Below, piece after piece: positions 32,601-43,190 of a stretch of DNA of 64,000 bases. The translations under genes and the position numbers were made by a program. This DNA comes from Callorhinus ursinus (lineage: Eukaryota; Chordata; Mammalia; Carnivora; Otariidae), in contig NW_020312817.1 in the NCBI RefSeq assembly GCF_003265705.1, forward strand, positions 46,603,627 to 46,667,626, written 5' to 3'. How positions within the stretch are numbered: position 1 is the stretch's first letter; each line of letters opens with the position of its first letter. Below the pieces are notes generated by a model. It was not told where the DNA came from. It did no database searches and saw only the letters and a program-made list of their open reading frames with translations.

Positions 32601-33803
32601 GAATTAAGGAAAGACAAATAGACTCTACTATTAGAGAAGTTCATTGGAGATCAAGAGGAGGCATAATTTTAAAATAAAATTATCTATTAATATCATTCAA
32701 TACCTCAGAGATGGTAAGTCATAATTGAAAAGTACCCAATGAATGCCTGGGCATCCTGACATAGGTGAAGTGAGTGAAAAATAAGGAAAATATATAGGAT
32801 AGACTACTAATTTTTCAAGAAATTTAGCCACAGATTAGGGAATTGCACTTAAAGTTACATGGAAAATGCCAGATTAAATTTTATTCTTTTTAAGACTGGG
32901 GTTAAAAATATTGAAGAGGAAAGGCTATTAATAAAAACCTGTGATATTAAAATAGAGAGGAATTGTTGACAATGATTCATTAGCAGATCATGGTATTACT
33001 GACTTGTGCATAATAGGAGAACTTCTTTTCTGTGGTAAGGGTCTAGATTTAGATGAGGCTGCAGATATTGGTGAGGGGTGGGTGAGGAGGGAGATTTGAA
33101 GAGGTTTACATTTAATGACCTTTCTACCACAAAAGACTGTATACTCCTCTGCTGAGATTATAGGGAGAGTACAGCTCTGGGGCTTGAAGAGAGCAGAAAA
33201 CACCTAGAAAGGAGATTTACAAAATGGCAGAGTCAACACACAGAAAGCTTGCTGGTCAGTGGGGAGGACCAAACTAATATTGTTGATCATGAATTTTTAT
33301 TAGATCCAACTCTCATGTTTCTGGAATTCCCTCATGCAGTGCTGGATAAATTAATTTCAAAGGCAAATCTTACAATTTTGGGTTGATACAAGACCAAGTG
33401 TAACAAGAGGCTAAGATGGAGGACAATGGCTTACTGGATTTCAGATCTAAGGAAACAGTTGAGGCCACAGAAAGAATTATGGGGTTTGGAATGAGTAGGA
33501 AATAATAAATCCAGCACAGAGATAACAGATGGGAAAAATGGAGATGTCAGGAAACAAGATCTCTATCGAGTTGGAGAAGAGGAGCAGTGGGAGGAAGAAG
33601 AGAGAGCTGGATAGATTCTAGGGATTCAGAGTGTGATATGTTTAAAATGTCAGAAGTGGACTTTCCTAGAATGTTATCTAATAAAGCCTTAGTATATTAT
33701 AGTTAAGATGATACAACAGATTGAGACAATCAAGCCGAAGGGCTACCATATTTTAAAGGCCTGAATCCAGTCAGCTTTCCTTTTAAGCATCATGCTCACA
33801 TAT
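32601..33803. other. Purine-rich sequence, possible further L2 decay
   Basis: Purine-rich with scattered GAGG and AAGAGAG words; it may be a continuation of the L2 copy. No gene is seen. Confidence 0.35.
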
Positions 33804-33821
33804 AAAAAATACCAGTTTTTT

Positions 33822-34017
33822 TTTTTTTAAAGATTTTATTTATTTATTTGAGAGAGAGAGAGAATGAGAGATAGAGAGCACGAGAGGGAAGAGGGCTAGA
33901 GGGAGAAGCAGACTCCCTGCTGAGCAGGGAGCCTGATGCGGGATTCGATCCCGGGACTCCAGGACCATGACCTGAGCTGAAGGCAGTTGCTTAACCAACT
34001 GAGCCACCCAGGCACCC
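33822..34017 (-). repeat. Can-SINE, minus strand
   Basis: T-run and AAAGATTTTATTTATTTATT tail at left, head ending GAGCCACCCAGGCACCC at right. The target duplication AAAAAATACCAGTTTTTT lies at 33804-33821 and 34018-34035. Confidence 0.96.
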
Positions 34018-34035
34018 AAAAAATACCAGTTTTTT

Positions 34036-35120
34036 AACAATGGACTATCCACAAGTGTTCCTTGTCTCAGTTACTTATTCATGCAATGTTGAATTCATAT
34101 AATTCTTGAAAAATTGTAATAACCCAATTTTGCTGAATGTTAAAGATATGTAAAACTTTCATCCTCACTAGAGTTCAAAAGATGAGTGAATATTAACTTT
34201 TTAGTTATTAAATATCCAAAAATTAAATGGACTGAAATATTACCTAGTAGGTGGTATGTAAAATGTAGTAAACATCAATAAGCAATAATTCATTCAAAAG
34301 ATCATATTACCAGATGGCAGAACCCTGTAGCTTGCAAATATAACCCAAAATTCTGAATCTGGTTCCCTATATGGTTTTAAGGTAAGCAGGGTCATTTAGG
34401 GGTAATGGAAACAAATCCTGGCAGTGTTTTAAAGCTAATTTGAGAAAGAGTTGCCTACTTAAAAGGTATTTGTATGATAATAGCCTCCCCTTATTCATTT
34501 GAAGTTTCATATAATTAGTTGTTGTTATTGTGGAAGTGAACAAAACATATAAGAAAAATTCACATGGGTATTCATGCAAAGGCTTTTGTGTTGGATTAAT
34601 TGGAATCTAAAAGGGTAATGCGAACCTAAGTATATTTCATTAAAGGAAAGAAGAATTACAGAATATAGAGATTCACCTAATTTTTTTAGTTCCTCATTGC
34701 TACCAGCATCCTAATGACACATTCAATTTTTAATCTTTATATGTCTTTGTCTAATTTAATGGAATCTGTTTAGGTTTCAGGCACTAATCTCAGAACTTCA
34801 TAAACTGCTTTCTTTCATCAGTGAAACCATCTGGGGATAAGTTTAGAGTATTTATTAGGGAGATTTTAAAAAGCACTAATGCAATGCCTTAATTAAAATC
34901 TTTAAATTTATAAGTAGTGAGAAGAATCCTATTAATTTAAACCATTAATCTTTTACAAATGCTCTGTCTAAAAATCTTTTGGATCAAACCAGCTCGAACA
35001 GTAAAGTATTGTTGTTCTTCTAACTTTCAGAATTGAAATTATAACAGTAAATGATTGAGGCATATCTAAAGGATTAAAAATTGGTTAAAGAATAGTGTCT
35101 TCACAGCATCACCTAAATAC
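34036..35120. other. No feature recognised
   Basis: AT-rich sequence without recognisable repeats or genes. Confidence 0.45.
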
Positions 35121-35134
35121 TACCTTTCATTTTT

Positions 35135-35320
35135 TAAAAATATTTTATTTATTTATTTGAGAGAGAGAATGAGATAGAGTACATGAGAGGGGGGAGGGTC
35201 AGAGGGAGAAGCAGACTCCCTGCTCAGCAGGGAGCCCGATGCAGGACTGGATCCCAGGACTCCAGGATCATGACCTGAGCCGAAGGCAGTTGCTTAACCA
35301 ACTGAGCCACCCAGGCACCC
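35135..35320 (-). repeat. Can-SINE, minus strand
   Basis: AAAAATATTTTATTTATTTA tail, GA-rich body, head ending GAGCCACCCAGGCACCC. TACCTTTCATTTTT at 35121-35134 and 35321-35334 is the target duplication. Confidence 0.95.
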
Positions 35321-35589
35321 TACCTTTCATTTTTAGCATACTTTTTTTTTTCCTATTACAGAAGTATTTCCAGAATAGTAAAGAAAATTTGGAAAGTAAA
35401 AGAGGGAAACACACACAAATTATGAGGTTTCATTACCCCAACGGAGTGTAAATTTCTCTATTTATATTTGACTGGAAAAGCTCCTTCACTATTGCCCAAG
35501 AAATTCACTGAAGGAAGGATAATCTTTGCAGGAACAATTTGATATCTATTGACTAAACAAACAAATACCCCCCCTCAAAAAAAAACCCA

Positions 35590-36905
35590 AACCAAAACAC
35601 TTCAACTTAAACCTCACACCTTATAAAAATTAAATAAACATGAATTATAGATTCAAAGGTACAACTATAAAACTTTCAGAAGTAAATATAAGTGCAAATG
35701 CTTGGGATCTGGGGCTAGAGGAAGACTTCTCAGATATGACATAAAAAGCATAATCCATAAAACAAAAAAATGGATAAACTAGGCTTCATCAAAATGAAAA
35801 GTTTTCCTATATGGAAAACACTCAAAAACTAAAGGCAGTTAAAGGAAAAAGTATTTGTAAAGCACATATATGAAAAGGGATTTATATCTAGAACATACAA
35901 AGACCCTCAAATCTCAACAAAAAATGGACAAAAGACATGCACAGACTTTTCACTAAAGAGGCGATATGAATAGCAAATAAGCACATGAAAGTGTGTTGAA
36001 CATCCTTCACTGCTTGAGAATCATTGGGTTAAAACCATAATGAGATATTACTGCACACCTATCAGAATGGCTAAAATGTGTTTGTTTTTTTAAAGGCTAA
36101 ATGCTAGCAAGAATTTGGAGAAACTAGTTTTCTGAACATTTCTGATAAGAATGTAAAATGGTACAACCACTCTAGAAACTATTTGGAAGTTCTTTATAAA
36201 ATCAAAGTATACTTATAAGATGACTCAGGTAGTTGGACTGTTGAACAGTTATCCCAGAGAAACAAAAACCTATGTTCAACCAAAACTTATACATGAATGT
36301 TCTTTATTTGTAGTAGCCAGAAATTAGAAACAGCCCTGTCCCTCGGTGGGTAAATGGCCAAATAAACGGTGATACACATATATCCATGGCATTTTAGGGG
36401 CAATTAAAAAAACTATTGATACATGTAACAACTTGGATGGATCTTAAGGGCACTGTCTGTAGTGAAAATAGCCCATCTCAGAAGGTTACAAGCTACATGA
36501 TTTCATTTACATAACAGTTTGTAAATGGAGAAACTACTGAGAGCAAAAATAAATTAGTGATTTCCAAAATGGTGAGGAGCAAGAGGGCAACTCCAGAATA
36601 GGAAAAGAGAATTTCTTTGTGGTGAGGGAATAGTTCTGTACCTTGATTATGGTGAGGATTACATAAATAAATCTTTATACATAGAATAAAACTGCAGCAA
36701 ACTACACATGCATATGGATACTTATAAAATTTGGTGGAACTGAGTAAGATCTATAGTCTTGTGTTCATTAACATACCAATGTCCAAATTCTGGTTTTGGT
36801 ATTATATAAAATGTTACCATTGGGAAAAGTTTAGTAAGGCTGTACAATATTTGTACTATTTCCAGAACATCCTCTAAGTTACTTAAAAATAAGTTTAAAA
36901 AATCA
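35590..36905 (+). repeat. L1M ORF2 3' part plus 3'UTR
   Basis: The late ORF2 pattern is clear: ATGGATAAACTAGGCTTCAT (about 35770), AAATGGACAAAAGACATGCA, CACCTATCAGAATGGCTAAA, then a decayed 3'UTR with GTACCTTGATTATGGTGAGG (about 36640) and a final TTTCCAGAACATCCTC region. Many stops; not coding. Confidence 0.8.
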
Positions 36906-38640
36906 AAGTAGAATAAAGAAAATTAACAGTATAGACAGAAATTGATTTGAAAATAGATGCATTAAAGAAGATAATATAAAATGCTATTTAATTAAAGAAG
37001 CAAATAAGAATAGCCAAATGTCTGACAAATAAGGATTAAATAGATAATATTATGGAAATAAGAACACAACTAAAGATAGGATATTTTCTAAGCTATAGGT
37101 AAAATAACTTTGAAAAAATCCCCAATGTATATGAAAAACTTTTGAAAGACTTGATTTTTTTATAAATATAAAATATAAAAAAGATAAAATTTAAAATAGT
37201 TTGAATCAGTTTGATCTTAAAATAGTTGAATCAGTTTTAAAAATCTACTCACATAATATCATGTGTGCCAGATAATTCAGAGGTAAATTACACAAACTTC
37301 AAGGAATGGAAATAAGCTATTTTCTACTAATGTTATAGAGGTTAGTTCCAGAGACAATGTGTCCAATTCTGTTATTGGGGTAGGGTATTCCTCAGAAGCC
37401 CAAATCCATGCATATGAAACAGATATGCTTTACTGTAATCTCTGTTATGAACAGATCAGCACAAATCATAAATACAGTCAGACAAAATAAATCACATGTA
37501 TGCAAAATTGAAATTCAGGAGGAAGAGATGCTCTTCCCAGGACACTAAGAATTATTTATATATTAGAATATCAATTAGTACAATATGCTGCACTAAATAG
37601 AGTAAGAGAGACAAATATCCTATTGAGAGGTGTAAAAAGTAATTCCATTAATTTACTATCAGCAGATACTCATACTTTTAAAAATATTCTTAGCAATGGA
37701 AATATAGAAAGGAACTTCCTTAGCTGGAGTAAATAGACAAATATGTAAAAGAAATATATTTATCATTGGTATATATTAAAAAGGAAAATTTATAGGAAAA
37801 TAATATTTATAGGAAAATAACGATATTTCTTATACTGGTAATAATAATTGCTAGAGTAAGACAAGAAAAAAGTCTTAAAATATGAGTTAGAAAAGATGAA
37901 GTCAATAGTTGCTTTTCCCAGATAATATAACCATGACCAAAGAAAATACTAGAGGAACATATAAATTATTGGAGTTAAATAGAGTTTGGCAAGTTTGGGA
38001 GTATGAATCAATTTTGAGAACTCAATTATATTCTTATGTATCGGCTATAAACAGTACATAAATAACATATCACTTTTTAATGTCCCATTTATACAGCTAT
38101 AAACAATGTATACAGAAATAAGTTGAAATATGTATAAGACTTTCATAGAGAAAACTACAAAATTTTAGAGAAAAATATTAAGATGTCCTAAATAAATTGA
38201 TATTTCGAAGCCCAAGCTCCCAAAATGTATCCAATGTAATTCCAAACAAAATTTCAAAATTTCAACAAGATTCATAGAGCATGAGACATTTCATTTCTTT
38301 TAAAAGAAAAAAATTACCAGTAGCAGTACTATATCTTATATTTATGGGAAAAAAAATCTATGCTTTATAAATAGCTTAAAAGTGAGAAAAATATATAAAC
38401 ATCAGAAAAATATGGGAGATTATATCTTTGTAATATGTTTTATATAAGGAAAAATTTCCTAATTAGAATGAAATTAAATAAGTTATAAAAGATTGAGTCA
38501 ATAAAAACAATTCACAAATTTTATGAAAAGCTATAAAAATGGGGGGAAGCTACAGACTTAGAAATGGCATATCTAAAAAAATGTAAATGAAAAAGGATTA
38601 ATATCTGTCTGGAATATTGCAAATTTTTTGTTTGCTCTGG
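36906..38640 (+). repeat. L1M ORF2 middle/late part
   Basis: A second old L1 in the same orientation. Recognisable blocks are GATAATTCAGAGGTAAATTA (about 37271, from the thumb-proximal ORF2 text), CTCAATTATATTCTTATGTA (38020), AAGACTTTCATAGAGAAAAC (38137) and CAATGTAATTCCAAACAAAA (38233). It is saturated with stops and indels. Its limits on both sides are approximate. Confidence 0.65.
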
Positions 38641-38910
38641 GCATTCTGAAATGTCATAGCTAGGTGAGAATGTTTAAAAAAAACTAGTCATTCACATTCA
38701 CATGGTATTCTGCTTAAAAACTTTTATTTCTTTCTTTGACCTGGGAAATTTTCTTCTCTGTTTCTCTCATTATTTCTTCAATGCTATTTTCTCTATCCTT
38801 TACTTCTGCAAATCCTTGTAGATTTATTCATTTTATAGATTCTTTATATGTAAACTCTTTTGACATATAATCTGGACATTTCTGGACTTTTTCGTCAGTT
38901 CCTCAACATA

Positions 38911-39256
38911 AATATGTGAATTGGCATGCCAAATGAGAGCTCTTTCTTATGTATTGAACAGGTCACCATGGTTACCTCTCCTTTTTTTAAAATATTTTAT
39001 TTTTTTATTTGAGAGAGAGAATGAGATAGAGCATGAGAGGGGGGAGGGTCAGAGGGAGAAGCAGACTCCCTACTCATCAGGGAGCCCGATGCGGGACTCG
39101 ATCCCGGGACTCCAGGATCATGAGCCGAGCTGAAGGCAGTCACTTAACCAACTGAGCCACCCAGGCACCCAGCCTCTCCCTCTTTCGTTCAAGTAAAGCC
39201 TATCAGTCTATATGCCTTTCTTTCCTGTAGAGAGATTGAAGATGTTAAAACAGGCT
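38911..39256 (+). repeat. Left arm of an inverted repeat (SINE inserted)
   Basis: The arm consists of 38911-38981 and 39171-39256, separated by a SINE. It pairs in reverse complement with 39472-39628; shared words are CCAAATGAGAGCTCTT, CAAGTAAAG, AAAGCCTA and CCTGTAGAGAGAT. Confidence 0.85.
38982..39170 (-). repeat. Can-SINE, minus strand, in an inverted-repeat arm
   Basis: T-run plus AAAATATTTTATTTTTTTAT tail, head ending GAGCCACCCAGGCACCC. CCTCTCC on both sides (38975-38981 and 39173-39179) is the core of the probable target duplication. The right arm shows the site without the SINE. Confidence 0.93.
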
Positions 39257-39471
39257 GCTATGAAAAATGGGGATTAAGAAAAAGGAAAGAGTTGCTGATA
39301 GATATTCATATCTATATGTAAATATATGAAAAAATAAGGATCAAGAAAAAAGGATTAATTATAGATGTATACATATATATGTGTTATATATGTATATATC
39401 AATAGGAAAGAATTGATTATATATGCAAGTATTGATTATGTATGCATATGTGTGTGTATATATATATGTAT
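39257..39471. repeat. AT-rich spacer of the inverted repeat
   Basis: 215 bases rich in TATATG, ATACATATATATG and TGTGTGTATATATATA words, lying between the arms. Confidence 0.8.
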
Positions 39472-39628
39472 TAGCCTGTTTTATTGTTTTATCATTTTTT
39501 ATCTCTCTACAGGGAAGATTGGCTGGTAGGCTTTACTTTACTTGTATGAAAGGGGAGTGGAAGCCATATTGACCGGTTCAATGGAAAAGGAAGAAGAGCT
39601 CTCATTTGGTGTGCCAGTTCACATTCTG
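39472..39628 (-). repeat. Right arm of the inverted repeat
   Basis: 157 bases starting TAGCCTGTTTTATTG and ending GTGCCAGTTCACATTC. The left arm without the SINE is also 157 bases. Identity by eye is roughly 75-80 percent. Confidence 0.85.
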
Positions 39629-39880
39629 AGACTCTATCCTTCCAAGCATATCATTTAGTTTCTTTAAAGGGTTTATATGTGCTTAATGCTGAAGCTACAA
39701 CAAATGCTGTGCAAGTAAGATTGTAGGTGAGGAGTATTCTTTCCAAAGACAACTCTTAGCTCATCACTTTGATCTTTGGCCCACTAACACTTCCACTCAC
39801 TACGTATGTGCCCATATGAAGACTAGCTGCCAATATTGCTCCTCCCTTCTCTTGGTAGACTCTAAATTGTGTTACATCTA

Positions 39881-40064
39881 GGGGCTCCTGGGTGGCTCAG
39901 TCGATTAAGTGCCTGACTCTTAATTTCAGCTCAGGTCATGATCTCAGGATTGTGAGATTCAGCCCAACGCTGGGCTCCATGCTAGGTATGGAGCCTGCTT
40001 AAGATTCTCTCTCTTCCTCTGGCCCCCACTCCCCATCACATGCTCTCTTCCCAGCCCCCCCCCA
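39881..40064 (+). repeat. Can-SINE, older subfamily
   Basis: The middle section TCTTAATTTCAGCTCAGGTC and TGGAGCCTGCTTAAGATTCT differs from the other copies and resembles the older pan-carnivoran type. AAATTGTGTTACATCTA (39864-39880) and AAATTCTGTTACTTCTA (40065-40081) form a 17-bp duplication with two mismatches, in line with greater age. Confidence 0.93.
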
Positions 40065-40291
40065 AAATTCTGTTACTTCTAAACAAGTTTATCCATTTAA
40101 ATGATAACTCACATTTTTGGTACAGAAATGTATCTAAATATTTGTAGTAATAATGTCTCCAACTCTAGTTATCTGAGGTTTTTAAAGTATTATTTTATTC
40201 CACCATGTAGAATTTTAAGTCCATAGTATTTAGATAGGGAGAAATATTAATACATTTGCCTAGCTTTCCATTTTTAATCAAAACAGTTGTT

Positions 40292-40514
40292 GGGGTGACT
40301 GGGTGGCTCAGTTGGTTAAGCGTCTGCTTTTGGCTCAGGTTATGATCCAGGGTCCTGGGATCTGGCTCCTTGTGCCAGGCTCCCTGCTTCCAGCTCCCTG
40401 TTCAATGGGGAGTCAATTTTCTCTCTCCCTCTGCTCCTCCCCTAGCTGGTGAGCGCACTCTGTCTCTCTCTCTCTCTCAAATAAATAAATGAAATCTTTA
40501 AAAAAAAAAAAAAA
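40292..40514 (+). repeat. Can-SINE, first of two at one target
   Basis: Head GGGGTGACTGGGTGGCTCAG, with an extra CTTCCAGCTCCCTG duplication-like stretch, tail AAATAAATAAATGAAATC then an A-run of about 17. It is preceded by AAAACAGTTGTT (40280-40291) and followed by the same word (40515-40526). Confidence 0.95.
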
Positions 40515-40527
40515 AAAACAGTTGTTT

Positions 40528-40709
40528 GGGGGCACCTGGGGGGCTCAGCCATTAAGTGTCTGCCTTCAGCTCAGGTCATGATCCCAGGGTCCTGGGATCG
40601 CGCCCCCCATTGGGCTCCCTGCTCAGCAGGGAGCCTGCTTCTCCCTCTTCCACTCCCTCTGCTTGTGTTCCTCTCTCTGTCAAATAAATAAATAAAATCT
40701 TTAAAAAAA
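40528..40709 (+). repeat. Can-SINE, second of two at one target
   Basis: Head GGGGGCACCTGGGGGGCTCA, intact B-box region (GGGATCGCGCCCCCC), tail (AAAT)n plus A11. It is preceded by AAAACAGTTGTTT (40515-40527) and followed by AAAACAGTTGTTT (40710-40722). Its body differs from the neighbour, so the pair is not a simple duplication. Confidence 0.96.
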
Positions 40710-40867
40710 AAAACAGTTGTTTTATTTTTAAAGTTAAAATATTTCTCTTTTCTATTCATATAGGTTCTATATATATTCATTTAGTTAAATGAATGTATCT
40801 TTAGTAGAAAGTTTGCCAGAATAGAAAAAGAAACATGGCCCAGTAATTATGACAATAGTTAACAGAT

Positions 40868-41080
40868 TTGAAGCACTTAATATTTTTTCAGGCATGATGT
40901 TAATGTACCTTATGAATGTGGCATTTAATCACCATGACAATCATATAAGGTGTGTATTATTTTCTTATTTTTTTTCTGAAAAAGAAATTAAGACTAAGGA
41001 AGTTTAAGTAATTTACTCATTATCTCAAAGCTAATATATAATAAATGGACAAAAGTAAGTCAGACTCTAAAAACTTCCTT
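40868..41080 (-). repeat. MIR, minus strand
   Basis: Antisense MIR order: GGCATTTAATCACCATGACA, TGTGTATTATTTTCTTATTT, AAGAAATTAAGACTAAGGAA, GTTTAAGTAATTTACTCATT, then GTCAGACTCTAAAA. Nearly the full element, strongly diverged. Confidence 0.7.
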
Positions 41081-41084
41081 CTCT

Positions 41085-42090
41085 GTGCAACAATTTATTT
41101 GGGGCTTTTTATCCTGACATGGATTTGGAACTTTTGTTCTTTTGGGGCATTTCCAGCAATAATCCTATATGGCTTTAAATAGGAAACCAGGCAAACCTAT
41201 GTAAAACCAAAAAGGAAATGGCAGTGGATAGAGAAAATGGAAGTGGGAGGAGGGAGAGAAGGCAGCATTATGGAAAAAGAAGAGAAGTCATCATGAATTT
41301 CTCTGTCCTAAGAAAGTTATACAAAAGCTCACTTCTAGTAAAATTGAAGAGTATGTGTCAACAATAATCAAAATAAAATAAAACCAGAAACACTTCTAAG
41401 GGTTCCCTGATCTCCTGAACTGTGTGTAAGTGTGCTTGTTTCTACCTTTGTTAATTTCTGCAAACTGGTTAAAAAGGTGACAGCCTTTAGAAAATTGGAA
41501 TAGCCAATAGATGTCTGTAATCATAGGAGAAATGACATACCCAGCACTAGTCTGAGCTGCTCTGCATGCACCACTGATGCTCAATGTAATTTTGTGATTA
41601 AATCCAGATGCTGCTTTCCCCTTGTAAAATCATATTAAAGAAAGTATAATGTACAACATTAATCATGTCATTTTACTTGATAAATCATAAGGGGTTCTTC
41701 TAAATAATCAAAGCCACTAAATAATCTAAAAACATAAATGCCATTATGAGAGAGTAAGTGAAATTCTCCCATGGGTTAACAGTTCAATTAAAATGGATAT
41801 GCTTCATCAACACCTGCAATTTGCAAGACAGGTAGATTAGGTAACACCATTCCTAAGGTAATGGAGAAAAAAGTCAAAGTAGCAGCATCAGCATAAATGT
41901 TTTTAGAGATGGATTCTAAATTTTAAATATTCAAGCTTAATTTACGGTAAGCCCTCTCCATTAACAAACTTCAGGTATAATTTCAGTGATGCAAAAAATT
42001 TTATTCAATGCCTAGCATACAGTGTTTTTTGAAAGAAGTGTTGTGTTACAAGTCCATATATATGAAATTCACAATTTAATTGGGAAAAGA
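41085..42090. other. No repeat recognised; possible conserved non-coding DNA
   Basis: Between about 41400 and 41920 the sequence is free of recognisable repeats and rich in TAAT/ATTA-type homeodomain words (TTAATCATGTCATTTTACTT, GATAAATCAT). No exon is seen. Conservation is only a guess. Confidence 0.3.
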
Positions 42091-42091
42091 T

Positions 42092-42116
42092 ATATTTATT
42101 TATTTATTTATTTATT
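42092..42116. repeat. (TTTA)n microsatellite
   Basis: About six TTTA units. Confidence 0.95.
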
Positions 42117-42930
42117 AAAATACAAAGTTCAAAGTATGTTACAGACACATAAAATTATACTTAAGCACAAAAGCTGAGTAAGCTATTCTTGGGGAAATCA
42201 ATGGTGCTTTTTACAAAGAGTTTTCTGGGTTGTAAAGGAAACATGGAATTTTGTGAATTCTATTCCTTTGAGTTTAAGGCTATAAACAATTACTACATAA
42301 ATGTCTACTATTTTCTGAAACACCACAAGAGAAAAGGACAGTATTATCAGTCACTTTGGGGCATATACACTTCTGTGAGAGCTGCCCACAGAGAAACAAA
42401 TTATTTCAAATATAATGTGGTGTTTTGAGATGTTAATAGAGAGCTAGTCACAAATGGGATTATGAGGGGGTAGCAAGAAAAGAGATGGAGACTGGCATAT
42501 TGGCAGTTTAAGGAGAGGGGTTTGCCAAGTCATGTAGGTCTGAAAGTGCAACTACTTTCGTCCCCCACCCCCAAACAGTCACTATGGTGACTGAGCCTAG
42601 AGTGGGCAACTTTATGAAGTTGGATTTATTCAGGGACAATTAGAGACAGTGGCTTTTAAACAGAAGAGTGGTTGAGCTGACTTTATTTCTCAGAGGTTCG
42701 TAAGTAGAGAAGGAGAACAGACTGGGGAGTTCAAGCTGATGAAGACCTGCACTCATTCTCAGAAAGACAGTCTAAAGAGAAAAGCCAGGGTTTTAAAGAT
42801 ATTTTTGTAATACAATTGATGAAGCATGAATAAATGGTTGTGAAGTGGAGAAGGTCAGAGAGAAAAAAGTAAAAACTAAGTTTTAGTTTATAGCTTTGGT
42901 TTCAGTGTCACGGCTAGAAAGCATCACTCA
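42117..42930. other. No feature recognised
   Basis: No recognisable repeat or gene; a 79-codon open frame at 42189-42428 lacks motifs. Confidence 0.4.
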
Positions 42931-42934
42931 AAAT

Positions 42935-43022
42935 ATGGTACTGTCACCTGATAACTGTAGTTAATAATACTGTATTGTAAACTTGAAATTTGTTAAGAGA
43001 GAATAGATCTTAAATATTCACA

Positions 43023-43067
<45 letters not shown>

Positions 43068-43190
43068 AATGGTAACCATGGAGGTGATGGATGTGTGGAT
43101 TAACTTGATTGTGGTAATCTTTTCACAATGTATATGCCTATTAAATCATCATGTGGTACACCTTTTTAAAAAGCACATTGTATCACCTAA
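42935..43190 (+). repeat. L1M 3'UTR with (CA)n
   Basis: TAATACTGTATTGTAAACTT and AGAGAATAGATCTTAAATAT precede the CA tract. GGTAACCATGGAGGTGATGG and TGATTGTGGTAATCTTTTCA follow it. This is the classic old L1 3'UTR order; the (CA)n grew where these 3'UTRs have an A/C-rich stretch. Confidence 0.8.
43025..43064. repeat. (CA)20 microsatellite
   Basis: Twenty uninterrupted dinucleotides, the longest pure CA run in the window and a likely polymorphic marker. Confidence 0.97.
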
